64,000 bases of DNA from Pannonibacter carbonis. GTDB lineage: Bacteria > Pseudomonadota > Alphaproteobacteria > Rhizobiales > Stappiaceae. The notes beneath the pieces were generated by a model, which made no database searches, was not told the origin of the DNA, and worked only from the letters and a program-made list of their open reading frames with translations. How positions within the stretch are numbered: the first letter of the stretch is position 1; each line of letters starts with the position of its first letter. The position numbers were made by a program, and so were the translations under genes. Below are positions 46,662 to 55,278 of this stretch, piece by piece. The stretch lies in contig NZ_PUDR01000002.1 of NCBI RefSeq assembly GCF_003012935.1, positions 186,001-250,000 on the forward strand, written 5' to 3'.

Positions 46662-47447
46662 TTAAATGCCGGCTTCGAGACGCTCGATCAAGGCCGGAAG
46701 ATCAGCCACCGTGTCAATGAGATAATCGGCGCCGGCGGCCTTGAGACGCGCCCCGGCCTCGGCCCGGATGGCATCGATCTCGGCCGGGGAGAGCGCCGCC
46801 AGTTCTTCCGGCGTGCGGCCGGCGATGTTGCCCGACAGGGTGACGCCGACGGTAAGGCAGCCCGCCGCAACGCCTTCGCCGATGCCCGGCTCGGTGTCGT
46901 CGACCTTGATCACGGCCGCGGCCGGATGCACGCCAAGATCAATGAAGCACTGGTACATGCCGAGCGGGCTCGGGCGGCCTTCCTTGACCTCGTCAGCGCA
47001 GATCAGATTGTCTGGCGCATAGCCCTGGGCGGCGGCAACCGGCAGCACCCGGTTCATGATCGAGCGGGTGTAGCCGGTGGTGGAGCCGATCTTCAGGCCG
47101 CGTGCGCGCAGGCTGTCGATGGCCTCCTTCGCGCCGGGGACCAGCGTGGCGAACTCGGCCACGACGTCCTCGTTCATCGGCACGAAGACCTCGTAGACCC
47201 GGTCGACGTCGGCGTCGGTCGGGTATGCCCCATGCGCGGCCTTCCAGCGCTCGGCAAGCGCGGGTGCCGTCATCATCGCCTTGATGTGATCCCACTTGGC
47301 CATGCCCATCGGCGCGCGGGCCTCGGCAATGGTCGCCTCGACGCCGAAGCGGGCGAAGGCTTTCACGAAAACGCCCATCGGGGCGAAGGAGCCGAAGTCG
47401 ATGACGGTGCCGGCCCAGTCGAACACGACTGCCTTGAACTTGCTCAT
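46662..47447 (-). CDS. phnX: Phosphonoacetaldehyde hydrolase (phosphonatase)
   Basis: A 261-residue HAD-family enzyme that cleaves the C-P bond of phosphonoacetaldehyde to acetaldehyde and phosphate. The nucleophile is Asp10 in AVVFDWAGTVIDFG. The Schiff-base lysine, diagnostic for PhnX among HAD enzymes, is Lys51 in PMGMAKWDHI. STTGYTRSIMN and VKVDDTEPGI-type sequence (VIKVDDTEPGIGEG) complete the family match. Its start overlaps the stop of the FAD oxidoreductase gene (ATGA), so the two are translationally coupled, consistent with consecutive steps. Confidence 0.95.
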   Translation of the reverse strand: MSKFKAVVFDWAGTVIDFGSFAPMGVFVKAFARFGVEATIAEARAPMGMAKWDHIKAMMTAPALAERWKAAHGAYPTDADVDRVYEVFVPMNEDVVAEFATLVPGAKEAIDSLRARGLKIGSTTGYTRSIMNRVLPVAAAQGYAPDNLICADEVKEGRPSPLGMYQCFIDLGVHPAAAVIKVDDTEPGIGEGVAAGCLTVGVTLSGNIAGRTPEELAALSPAEIDAIRAEAGARLKAAGADYLIDTVADLPALIERLEAGI

Positions 47448-48580
47448 GCGATGATTTCCTGTCCGAAAAGGGAAGCGATGGTTTCCTCGCCGATGGCGAA
47501 GGCTGTGGAGGCGCCGCAGCCGGCGGTGACGACGACGATGCGGGTGGCGTCATCCGGTGCGTCCGTAAAGCGCCAGCGGTCGTCGGCGCTCGCATAGGTG
47601 CCGATCCAGTGCTCCTGGATGGTGCGGCCGGGCAGATCCAGCACCTGGTCCATCTCGTCGAGGATCAGGTCGCGGACGTCGACGGGGGCGAAGGGATCGG
47701 GCGTCGGCGCGTAGTGGTGGCTGTCGCCGACCACAAGCGAGCCATCGGCGGACTGCACCACGATCAGATGCACGCCATGGGCGCGATGCGCTGATTGTTC
47801 AGCGTCGAGCCGCGCCTTGAGGGCGGCCGCCTCCGGCAGGTCGGCATAGCCCCTGTAGCGGGCAAGGCCGAGATCGGACATGACCGGGGTCTGGAGGGCG
47901 ACAGGCCGGGCCGGCGCGACGCGCAGCATCTGCAGCTTGCAGCGGAGCGGCTGATAGGCGGTGATCCGGTCCCGGAAGAGCGAGATGAAATCGTCGCCGG
48001 GACAGACGATGACCGTTTCGGCCATCACCTCGCCACGTGATGTCTCCAGCTTCGGGGCATTGATGCGGGTGACAGACGTTGACCAGTGAAACGTCACGCC
48101 ATGGACGTCCGAAAGCCAGGCCGCCAGGCGCGGCAGCGCCTCCCGGCTCTCGACCCTGAGTTCATGTGGCGAATAGAGGACGCCGGACAGGCGGTCCTGC
48201 CGCAGGGCCGGGACAAGGTCGGCTGCCTCCGCCAAGGTCAGGCGGCGGCACTGCGCGCCCATGTCGGTACTCAGGAACGCATCGATCACCGCCTCGGCTT
48301 CCGGGCGACGAGCCGTCATGACCATGCCGCGTTGCAGGACGGGGATGCCTGCCGCCTCCGTGACTTCCGACCAGACATCACGCGCGCGCCGCGCCATCTG
48401 CCAGCAGTCACCCGCTTCTTGGCCGGTCACGGTGACGAAGCCGAAGTTGCGGATCGATGCGCCATTGGCCTGCGCGTCACGATCGAGAACAATGACGGAC
48501 TTGCCGCGCCGTGCGGCTGCAAGAGCATGGGCAAGGCCGACGATACCGCCGCCCACGATCGCTACATCGAACTTGGTCAA
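47444..48580 (-). CDS. FAD-dependent oxidoreductase of the TIGR03364-like, phosphonate-associated DadA/GlpO fold
   Basis: A 378-residue flavoprotein. The FAD-binding glycine motif IVGGGIVGLAHALAAA lies at residues 8-20, followed by an Asp (VLDRD) and NFGFVTVTGQ, a feature of the TIGR03364 group found with phosphonate genes. The C-terminus has TAGCGASTAFAIGEE closing the FAD site. D-amino-acid oxidase-like relatives oxidise an amine to an aldehyde. Next to PhnX, the likely substrate is 2-aminoethylphosphonate or an N-alkyl derivative, giving phosphonoacetaldehyde. No PhnW transaminase is nearby. The start is TTG 48580 with AAGGA upstream. It heads the minus-strand operon. Confidence 0.82.
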   Translation of the reverse strand: MTKFDVAIVGGGIVGLAHALAAARRGKSVIVLDRDAQANGASIRNFGFVTVTGQEAGDCWQMARRARDVWSEVTEAAGIPVLQRGMVMTARRPEAEAVIDAFLSTDMGAQCRRLTLAEAADLVPALRQDRLSGVLYSPHELRVESREALPRLAAWLSDVHGVTFHWSTSVTRINAPKLETSRGEVMAETVIVCPGDDFISLFRDRITAYQPLRCKLQMLRVAPARPVALQTPVMSDLGLARYRGYADLPEAAALKARLDAEQSAHRAHGVHLIVVQSADGSLVVGDSHHYAPTPDPFAPVDVRDLILDEMDQVLDLPGRTIQEHWIGTYASADDRWRFTDAPDDATRIVVVTAGCGASTAFAIGEETIASLFGQEIIA

Positions 48581-48605
48581 AGGGTGTCCTTAGGGAAGGG
48601 GGAAA

Positions 48606-48746
48606 TGTCATATTCGGCTGTCATAATACCGAGCCATTCTGTCTATGCTTGACGCAGGATGACGCTATTATGACGTTTATGCGATGGAACTTTTAGGGAT
48701 AGCACCCCTTCATGAAACTGTCATAAAAAAGCAGTCGAAGTGTCAT
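48606..48746. promoter_or_regulatory. TGTCAT repeats and inverted repeat in the divergent phosphonate control region
   Basis: TGTCAT occurs at 48606-48611, 48619-48624, 48719-48724 and 48741-48746. GTCATAATA (48620-48628) and TATTATGAC (48666-48674) form a perfect 9-bp inverted repeat centred near 48647. The first two lie 26-45 bp upstream of the FAD oxidase start. The last two, 22 bp apart, recall half-sites of PHO boxes but lack the standard 11-bp spacing. The remaining part of 48581-49071 carries no gene. Confidence 0.5.
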
Positions 48747-49071
48747 CTGTATCGGATAATGGCGCAGGGCAGGGGCTGGGCAAGGACTTTGCATCGCGTA
48801 TCCTGCGTGGTGAGAGGTCGGGACCAGGCCGCCTGTTTTATCGAGGGCGATGAGGATCGCTTTCAAAGTTCGTCGTGATCGGGGTTCGGCAGCGGGCAGC
48901 ACAGCTATGCTCGAGAGGCCGAAGCCGACCTGCGGCCAGGGAACCGGTTCGCCCGGTCGACCACATGCGTCGGCCTAAATTCCGGGAGGCCGCATCACCT
49001 GTTGCGAGGGGGTGCGTGGGAATTTTTGCAAGGAACCGATTCACGCGTATCGGGTAACCCAGGAGAAGTGC

Positions 49072-50175
49072 ATGAACATCAAGACGATTTTGGCAGCGAC
49101 GACGAGCCTCGCTGTTCTGTTCAGCGCCACAGCCGCTTCTGCGCAGTCGATGGAAGAACTCATCGAAGGTGCCAAGAAGGAAGGCATGCTCACCACCATC
49201 GCCCTGCCGCATGACTGGTGCGGTTATGGCGGCATCATTGCTTCCTTCAAGGAAAAGTACCCGTTCCTGACCGTCAACGAACTGAATCCGGATGCCGGCT
49301 CTGCCGACGAACTGGAAGCAATTCGCGCCAACAAGGGCAACACCGGCCCGCAGGCTCCGGACGTCATCGACGTCGGTCTGGCTTTTGGCCCGCAGGCCAA
49401 GGGTGAAGGCTTGATCCAGCCTTACAAGGTCTCGGTGTGGGACGAAATCCCGGATGCGGTCAAGGATGCCGAGGGCCATTTCTACGGCGCCTACTACGGC
49501 GTGATGTCCTTTGTTTCCAACAAGGATCTCGTGCAGAACCCGCCGAAGGAGTGGGAAGACCTGCTGAAGCCGGAATACGCTGGCCAGGTCGCGCTCGCCG
49601 GTGACCCGCGCGCCTCGAACCAGGCCATCCTGGGTGTCCTGTCCGCCGGCATGGCTGCTGGCGCCAAGGCTGGCACCGAGTCCGGTGCTGCTGGCCTGCA
49701 GTTCTTCAAGGAACTGAACGAGAAGGGCAATTTCGTGCCCGTCATCGGCAAGGCTGGCACGCTCGCCCAGGGCACCACGCCGATCATGGTAATGTGGGAC
49801 TACAACGCCCTGTCCGCACGTGACAGCCTGAAGGGCAACCCGCCGGTGGAAGTGACCGTCCCGACCAAGGGCACCCTGGCTGGCGTCTACGTCCAGGCCA
49901 TCAGCGCCTATGCACCGCATCCGAATGCTGCCAAGCTCTGGATGGAGCACATCTTCTCCGACGAAGGCCAGAACGGTTACGTCAAGGGCTACTGCCACAC
50001 CGCGCGCTTCAACAAGATGGTCGCTGAAGGCAAGATCTCCGACGAACTGCTGAAGGCCCTTCCGCCGGCCGAGCCGTATGAGAAGGCCTACTTCCCGACC
50101 ATCGAAGAGCAGAATGCCAACAAGGAAGCTGTTGTTTCCGGTTGGGACAAGGTCGTCGGCGCCAACGTGCAGTAA
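49072..50175 (+). CDS. ABC transporter substrate-binding protein, PhnS-like (2-aminoethylphosphonate)
   Basis: A 367-residue periplasmic protein of the iron(III)/spermidine-type binding family. The signal peptide ends TAASAQS. MEELIEGAKKEG, the LPHDWCGYGGI segment, NELNPDAGSADELEAI and the late YCHTARFNKM resemble PhnS-like proteins. It likely captures 2-aminoethylphosphonate or a related phosphonate for the three transporter genes downstream. ATG 49072 follows AGGAGAAG. It diverges from the PhnX operon, which supports the phosphonate assignment. A strong hairpin follows its stop. Exact ligand is inferred from context. Confidence 0.8.
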   Translation: MNIKTILAATTSLAVLFSATAASAQSMEELIEGAKKEGMLTTIALPHDWCGYGGIIASFKEKYPFLTVNELNPDAGSADELEAIRANKGNTGPQAPDVIDVGLAFGPQAKGEGLIQPYKVSVWDEIPDAVKDAEGHFYGAYYGVMSFVSNKDLVQNPPKEWEDLLKPEYAGQVALAGDPRASNQAILGVLSAGMAAGAKAGTESGAAGLQFFKELNEKGNFVPVIGKAGTLAQGTTPIMVMWDYNALSARDSLKGNPPVEVTVPTKGTLAGVYVQAISAYAPHPNAAKLWMEHIFSDEGQNGYVKGYCHTARFNKMVAEGKISDELLKALPPAEPYEKAYFPTIEEQNANKEAVVSGWDKVVGANVQ

Positions 50176-50191
50176 GCACGCCTGATACTGC

Positions 50192-50218
50192 GAAGAGCCG
50201 GGGCCTCCCCGGCTCTTC
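50192..50218 (+). terminator. Strong hairpin after the PhnS-like binding-protein gene
   Basis: A perfect 12-bp stem (GAAGAGCCGGGG/CCCCGGCTCTTC, 50192-50203 and 50207-50218) closes a 3-nt loop, followed by only a weak T-rich stretch. Most likely it protects or partly terminates the upstream message while allowing some read-through to the permease genes. The rest of 50219-50380 has no gene. Confidence 0.65.
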
Positions 50219-50380
50219 CGTCTTGACCGCCTGCGATGGATAAGTGACCTCCAAGGTCCGTTTCGTCGCCCACTGCGGCACACCAGAAGCCGGCAAACGG
50301 CCAGACTGACCAAGACCGGGCGGGGCATCCAGGGGCGGATGCAACCGTGACCGGCCACCGGACGAGAGGGGCTTCGCCCG

Positions 50381-51253
50381 ATGCCAGAACCCAGACCGGG
50401 TCCACTCAGCCGTCTCAACCTCAACTGGTTGGGCCTGCTTCCCTTCGCGCTGTTCGCGCTGCTGTTCCTGATCCTGCCGACGATGAAGATCGTGGTCGGA
50501 GCATTCCAGACGCCGGACGGCAATTTCACCCTCGACAACATCTATGGCCTCAACACCGAGTCCATCGTCTCCTCCTACTGGGTCTCGATCCAGCTCAGCC
50601 TGATCACGGCCTTCCTGGGCTGCCTGATCGGCTTTGCGATGGCGGCGGCGGTGATCCTCGGCAAGTTGCCCGGCAAGGTGCGAAGCGGCCTGATGACCTT
50701 TTCCGGGGTCGCTTCAAATTTCGCCGGTGTTCCGCTGGCCTTTGCCTTCCTGGCAACGCTCGGGCCGGTTGGCCTCGTGACCATCTGGCTGCGCAACGAA
50801 TTCGGCATCAACCTGCGCGCCATGGGCTTCAACCTGTTGTCCTTCTGGGGGCTGGTCGTTGTCTATCTCTTCTTCCAGATCCCGCTGATGATCCTGATGA
50901 TCGCCCCCGCGCTCGATGGCCTGAAACGCGAGTGGCGGGAAGCTGCGGAAATTCTGGGGGCTTCGGCCTCGCAATACTGGCGCATGGTGGCCCTGCCGAT
51001 CCTGTTCCCGGCGCTGCTTGGCACCTTCGCGCTGCTGTTTGCCAATTCTTTCGGTGCCATTGCCACGGCCTTCGCCCTGACCGGACCGCAACTGAACATC
51101 GTTCCCATCAAGCTCTATGCGCAGATCCGTGGCGACGTGCTCGGCAATCCGCATCTCGGCTATGCGCTGGCCTTTGGCATGATCGTCATCACCGCCCTTG
51201 CCAACGGGCTCTACATCTGGCTGCGAGTGCGCAGTGAAAGGTGGCTGAAGTGA
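50381..51253 (+). CDS. ABC transporter permease, PhnU-like
   Basis: A 290-residue inner-membrane permease with six helices, beginning LGLLPFALFALLFLILPTMK. The EAA coupling region is REAAEILGASASQYWRMVALPILFP. It belongs to the spermidine/phosphonate permease type. With the next permease and the ATPase it forms the importer served by the PhnS-like protein. The stop overlaps the next gene. Confidence 0.88.
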   Translation: MPEPRPGPLSRLNLNWLGLLPFALFALLFLILPTMKIVVGAFQTPDGNFTLDNIYGLNTESIVSSYWVSIQLSLITAFLGCLIGFAMAAAVILGKLPGKVRSGLMTFSGVASNFAGVPLAFAFLATLGPVGLVTIWLRNEFGINLRAMGFNLLSFWGLVVVYLFFQIPLMILMIAPALDGLKREWREAAEILGASASQYWRMVALPILFPALLGTFALLFANSFGAIATAFALTGPQLNIVPIKLYAQIRGDVLGNPHLGYALAFGMIVITALANGLYIWLRVRSERWLK

Positions 51254-52032
51254 CCCGTCTTCTCGCCTGGAGCGCCCTGTTGCTGGGCTGCGTCTTCTTC
51301 GCGCTGCCGCTTGTCGGCATGACCGAGTTCTCGATGCGAATGCTGCGCGAGGGCTATTCCTTCGAGGCCTACCGCGTCGTGCTGGTGGATGAACGGTTCC
51401 AGCTGACCTTTTCGTATTCGGTGCTGATGGCGCTGGCGACGATTGTCGTCGGCATGGTCCTGGTGGTTCCGACGGCCTACTGGGTGCGGCTGCGCTTGCC
51501 TGCAGCAAGACCCTGGATCGAGTTCATCACGCTGCTGCCGCTGGTCATCCCTGCGATTGTCATCGTCTTCGGCTACATCCGCCTCTACAACACATCGTCC
51601 TGGCTGCCGCTGACCGGGTCGACGACCGGCACCAACATTCTCCTGATGTTCGGCTATGTCACCCTGTCGCTGCCGTATATGTACCGCGCCGTGGACACGG
51701 GGCTGCGGACCATTGACGTTGCGACACTCACAGAGGCAGCTCTGAGCCTTGGTGCGGGCTGGGTGACGATCCTGACCCGGGTGATCCTTCCCAACGTGCT
51801 TGTCGCGGTGCTTTCCGGCGCCTTCCTGACCTTCGCCATCGTCATCGGCGAGTTCACCATGGCGGCGCTGCTCGACCGGCCGGCCTTCGGACCCTTCATG
51901 CAATTGCTCGGCGCAAATCGCGCCTATGAACCGGCGGCGCTGGCCGTGATTGCCTTTGGTATCACCTGGGCCTGCATGGCCCTGATCCAGCTTGCGACCC
52001 GCTTCTCCAAACACATACAGGTGCAACGCTGA
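51250..52032 (+). CDS. ABC transporter permease, PhnV-like
   Basis: A 260-residue inner-membrane permease. Helices begin at LLAWSALLLGCVFFALPLVG. The EAA loop is LTEAALSLGAGWVTILTRVILPN, and FVIGEF-type sequence (IVIGEFTMAALL) follows. GTG 51250, overlapping the preceding TGA, is supported by AAGGTGG five bases upstream; GTG 51241 is an alternative. It ends in TGATG overlap with the ATPase start, so the three genes are translationally coupled. Confidence 0.88.
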   Translation: MTRLLAWSALLLGCVFFALPLVGMTEFSMRMLREGYSFEAYRVVLVDERFQLTFSYSVLMALATIVVGMVLVVPTAYWVRLRLPAARPWIEFITLLPLVIPAIVIVFGYIRLYNTSSWLPLTGSTTGTNILLMFGYVTLSLPYMYRAVDTGLRTIDVATLTEAALSLGAGWVTILTRVILPNVLVAVLSGAFLTFAIVIGEFTMAALLDRPAFGPFMQLLGANRAYEPAALAVIAFGITWACMALIQLATRFSKHIQVQR

Positions 52033-53093
52033 TGGCTTATCTGGAGCTGAAAAACCTCAAGAAGTCCTTTGGCCCGACCACTGTCGTGCAGGACTTCAAC
52101 CTTTCGGTTGGCCGCGGCGAGTTCATCTCGCTTCTGGGGCCATCCGGCTGCGGCAAGACCACCGTGCTGCGCATGGTCGCCGGCTTCGAAATACCGACGT
52201 CCGGGTCGATTGTCATCGACGGCCAGGATGTGACGCGGGTGAAGCCGAATGGACGCAACATCGGCATGGTGTTTCAGGCCTATGCGCTGTTCCCGAACAT
52301 GACCGTAGCGCAGAACGTCGCCTTTGGCCTCAAGATCAAGGGCATGGGTCGGGCCGACATCGATACGCGGGTGCGTGAGATGCTCAAGCTGATCGGTTTG
52401 CCGGAACTGGGAAATCGGTTCCCGTTCCAGCTCTCCGGCGGGCAGCAGCAGCGCGTCGCACTGGCCCGTGCCCTCGCTCCGAGCCCGCGCGTGCTGCTTC
52501 TCGATGAGCCTCTGTCGGCGCTCGACGCCAAGATCCGCGTCAGCCTGCGCACCGAGATCCGCGAAATCCAGCGCGAACTCGGCATCACGACCATCTTCGT
52601 GACGCATGACCAGGAAGAAGCGCTGTCCATGTCGGACCGTATCGTCGTCATGTATGGCGGCGTAGCCGAGCAGGTCGGCAATCCGCATGAGGTCTACAAC
52701 CGGCCGCGAACCCGCTTCGTCGCCAATTTTGTCGGAACGCTGAACACGCTGGATGCGACAGTGCGCGATGCCGACGCCGGCACCCTGACCATGGCCGGTG
52801 TCGACCTGACACTGCCGGAAGGCGGGTTGCAGGCCAAGTCCGGCGAACGGCTGACCGTCGCCTTGCGCCCGGAAGCGGTGCAGCTCGGACGCGGAGCCGA
52901 CAGCGACATCGTGCTGCCCGGCAGCATCGAGGATGTGCATTTCATGGGATCGGTCATTCGCCTCAAGGTGGCTGTTGCCGGTTCGTCCCTGTCGCTTGAT
53001 ACCTTCAACCGCTCCGACATGCCGCCGCCAGCCGTCGGCGCCGCCATCGAGGTGTCCCTGTCGCCGAAGGACCTCATCGTCCTGCAGGGGTGA
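52032..53093 (+). CDS. ABC transporter ATPase, PhnT/PotA-like with TOBE domain
   Basis: A 353-residue ATPase. Walker A GPSGCGKTT lies near 36, Q-loop MVFQAYALFPNMTVAQNV, signature LSGGQQQRVALARALA, Walker B LLLDEPLSALDA and VTHDQEEALSMSDR follow. Residues about 280-353 form a TOBE-type regulatory/interaction domain (ALRPEAVQL, VHFMGSVIRLKV). This is the energy subunit of the phosphonate-type importer. It ends the operon, before a hairpin terminator at 53120. Confidence 0.92.
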   Translation: MAYLELKNLKKSFGPTTVVQDFNLSVGRGEFISLLGPSGCGKTTVLRMVAGFEIPTSGSIVIDGQDVTRVKPNGRNIGMVFQAYALFPNMTVAQNVAFGLKIKGMGRADIDTRVREMLKLIGLPELGNRFPFQLSGGQQQRVALARALAPSPRVLLLDEPLSALDAKIRVSLRTEIREIQRELGITTIFVTHDQEEALSMSDRIVVMYGGVAEQVGNPHEVYNRPRTRFVANFVGTLNTLDATVRDADAGTLTMAGVDLTLPEGGLQAKSGERLTVALRPEAVQLGRGADSDIVLPGSIEDVHFMGSVIRLKVAVAGSSLSLDTFNRSDMPPPAVGAAIEVSLSPKDLIVLQG

Positions 53094-53119
53094 GTGCTTT
53101 CCCGCTTGCTTGAAAGACG

Positions 53120-53147
53120 ACGCCGGCCAGTTGGCCGGCGTTGTTCT
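53120..53147. terminator. Hairpin terminator between convergent genes
   Basis: ACGCCGGCC (53120-53128) pairs with GGCCGGCGT (53133-53141) around AGTT, followed by TGTTCT. It lies between the end of the ATPase gene and the end of the opposite-strand hydrolase gene and may serve both. Confidence 0.7.
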
Positions 53148-53164
53148 GACAAGGGGTGACGAAC

Positions 53165-54070
53165 TTAGCCCCGTGACAGCATCCAGTTGAGGATCAGGCG
53201 CCAGTCGGTCATGCGGATCGGGGTGCCGTGGGTGCCGGTGTCGAACAGGGTGAAGCGGACCGGGTAACCGGGGGCTGCCTTGCGGATCTGCTCGTAGAAG
53301 GCGACCTGCTTCTCCCAGTCATAGACATTGTCCCAGCTGCCGTGGCCCATGTAGAGGGGGACATTGTTCTCCGCCTTGCGCAAGGTGGCGGACTTCAGGA
53401 AGGCGTCGTCCTTCGAGGCGCCGAACAGCAGCACGCCGGACAGCTTGCGCGCCTGGACCGGATCCTTGAGGAGGTTCCAGCACAGGATGCTGCCCATGGA
53501 TCCGCAGGCCACAAACGTCCTGGCGCGGGGCGAACTGGCCCTGTAGGCGTCGATGATAGCTGCGACATCCTCAGTGCCCTTGGTCCCGAAGTCGGTAAAG
53601 CCGGCGGAGATGTACACGCCGCCATTGCGGGACATCAGGTTCTTGATGCGGTTGAAATTGCCGCCGAAGGTCAGGTCGTTCATGCCCTGGAAGCGGTTGC
53701 CGCCCTGGCCATGCACGTAGATGACGACGATCGAGGCGCCGCCCTCCGTCTTGCCGGTTGCCATGTATTTCACGGCACGGCCATTCGCCTTGAGTTCCAG
53801 GTCTGCCTGGCTGGATGTGGGGTGGAAGGAGACGTAGTTGCCCCATACCTCGCGCTCCGGCTCCTTGTCGCGCTCATGCAGATCGCGCGCCTTGATGTAC
53901 TCCACCACTTCGTAGGTGCCATCGTCGTTGCTGGATATCAGGCGTGGATAGGCAAAGAGACTGTCCTTGTAAGGCGGCAGGCTCTGGGCGCTGGCGAGCC
54001 CGCACAGGAGCGTGAAGCCGGTGAGGGCGGCTAGGCCGCCGCGCAAGCCGGCAGAGAGGAGAGCACGCAT
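53165..54070 (-). CDS. Secreted alpha/beta hydrolase-like protein
   Basis: A 301-residue exported protein. A signal peptide (GGLAALTGFTLLCGLASAQ) leads into a hydrolase core with the oxyanion region VIYVHGQGGNRFQG, the nucleophile elbow ACGSMGSIL (Ser), a YMGHGSWDNVYDWE segment likely holding the acid, and FDTGTHGTPIRMTDW holding the His. The substrate cannot be told. Esters are most likely. ATG 54070, with AAGGAA upstream, is chosen. Upstream methionine at 54172 would disrupt the signal peptide. Confidence 0.72.
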   Translation of the reverse strand: MRALLSAGLRGGLAALTGFTLLCGLASAQSLPPYKDSLFAYPRLISSNDDGTYEVVEYIKARDLHERDKEPEREVWGNYVSFHPTSSQADLELKANGRAVKYMATGKTEGGASIVVIYVHGQGGNRFQGMNDLTFGGNFNRIKNLMSRNGGVYISAGFTDFGTKGTEDVAAIIDAYRASSPRARTFVACGSMGSILCWNLLKDPVQARKLSGVLLFGASKDDAFLKSATLRKAENNVPLYMGHGSWDNVYDWEKQVAFYEQIRKAAPGYPVRFTLFDTGTHGTPIRMTDWRLILNWMLSRG

Positions 54071-54422
54071 GACAAGGTTCCTTGTGTGCCGGTTCGCGGC
54101 AGTTTCCCCAGACATACCCAAGCGCGGCAAGCCGTGCAAATGCTGAGAAACGCAATGCTGACGTTCAAGCATTTACCGGCCCGCGGAGACGCTGTTTACA
54201 CTCTGCCATGCGCCGGATTTGCCGCTTGTGGAAAACTTTGACTGGAACCTTGTCAGTTTTGCGGCTGAACGGCGCCAGAGCGTCTCCCGAAAGCTCGCAA
54301 ATTATTACAGGTAAATGCATTTTGAGACGAGTTATCGATTTGTTAACCATGAACTATTGAAACTCTGAAGACGAGAAGCCGCCAGCAGAAGGCCAACGGC
54401 TTCCGATCCAGGAGACCCACCG
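54071..54422. other. Intergenic region between hydrolase and ParA genes
   Basis: This 352-bp divergent gap becomes AT-rich toward 54290-54360, probably the promoter area of the ParA gene. No consensus promoter, palindrome or small gene could be assigned with confidence. Confidence 0.35.
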
Positions 54423-55127
54423 ATGCCCGTAATTTCCTTCGCAAACGCCAAAGGTGGTGCAGGCAAGACCACCGCGGCGCTGCTCCTGGCGACAGAAGTC
54501 GCCGAACGGGGGAAAACTGTCACCATTTTTGACGCCGATCCGCAGCGCTGGATTTCCAACTGGTCCGATCTGCCCGGTCGTCATCCCAACATTTCCGTCC
54601 AGAGCCAGTTGTCTCCTGCAACGATCACCGAGCAGGTGCTCGAGGCCACACAGACAAGCGACTATGTGATCGTGGATCTGGAGGGGACGGAGAACCTCAT
54701 GGTCGCGAATGCGATCTCCGTATCCGATCTTGTCGTCGTGCCGATCCAGGGCTCGTCGATGGACGCGCGGGGCGGGGCAAAGATCCTGCGTCTCATCAGC
54801 AAGCTTGAGCAGATCGTCCGGCACGATATTCGCCATTGTGTCGTGCTGACCCGGACCAATGCCGCAGTCACGACCCGGGCGCTGAAGGCCGTGCAGGATC
54901 ATCTGGCCGTCAGCGGCATCGATGTGATGATGACCCCGATCATCGAGCGCGCCGCCTATCGCGACATGTTCGAGTTCGGTGGCGGGCTGGCCAATCTCGA
55001 TCCGCGCACGGTGACCAACCTGGAAAAGGCGCGCGAGAACGCAGCCCTGTTCGCAGCTGAAGTGCTGGAGCGAGTGCAGGTGCGTCAGGCACGGCGGTGG
55101 TACGACTGGTTCAAGAAGGCTTCGTGA
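54423..55127 (+). CDS. Orphan ParA/VirC1-like ATPase
   Basis: A 234-residue deviant Walker ATPase. The motif NAKGGAGKTTAALLLA places the signature Lys10 and Lys15. Next come FDADPQRWISNW, Walker B-like YVIVDLEGTEN, and VVVPIQGSSMDARGGAKIL. The sequence resembles VirC1/ParA-family proteins that position DNA or other large cargo on membranes or nucleoid. No parB or parS-like site is adjacent, so it is not a standard chromosome or plasmid partition pair. It is monocistronic, with its own terminator at 55194. Confidence 0.85.
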   Translation: MPVISFANAKGGAGKTTAALLLATEVAERGKTVTIFDADPQRWISNWSDLPGRHPNISVQSQLSPATITEQVLEATQTSDYVIVDLEGTENLMVANAISVSDLVVVPIQGSSMDARGGAKILRLISKLEQIVRHDIRHCVVLTRTNAAVTTRALKAVQDHLAVSGIDVMMTPIIERAAYRDMFEFGGGLANLDPRTVTNLEKARENAALFAAEVLERVQVRQARRWYDWFKKAS

Positions 55128-55193
55128 GCAAAGGCCCGGGGGCGAGGCAATCTCGCCTCCAGTGCCAGTTCAAGGACCTGAGCTTATATAAAA

Positions 55194-55230
55194 CGAGGCC
55201 CGGCCGCGAACGACCGGGCCTCGCTGTCTT
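55194..55230 (+). terminator. Rho-independent terminator after the ParA-like gene
   Basis: A perfect 10-bp stem CGAGGCCCGG/CCGGGCCTCG (55194-55203 and 55214-55223) is followed by CTGTCTTT. It also lies at the end of the convergent methyltransferase gene. Confidence 0.75.
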
Positions 55231-55278
55231 TCGCAGCCGACCTACGGGGCGATCTCTCCTCGACTGAGGGTAGGGACA

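Noticed and set aside
48719-48746. Canonical PHO box
   Set aside because: Half-sites are 22 bp apart with a poor middle match, not the standard 11-bp direct repeat; kept only as a PHO-like candidate.
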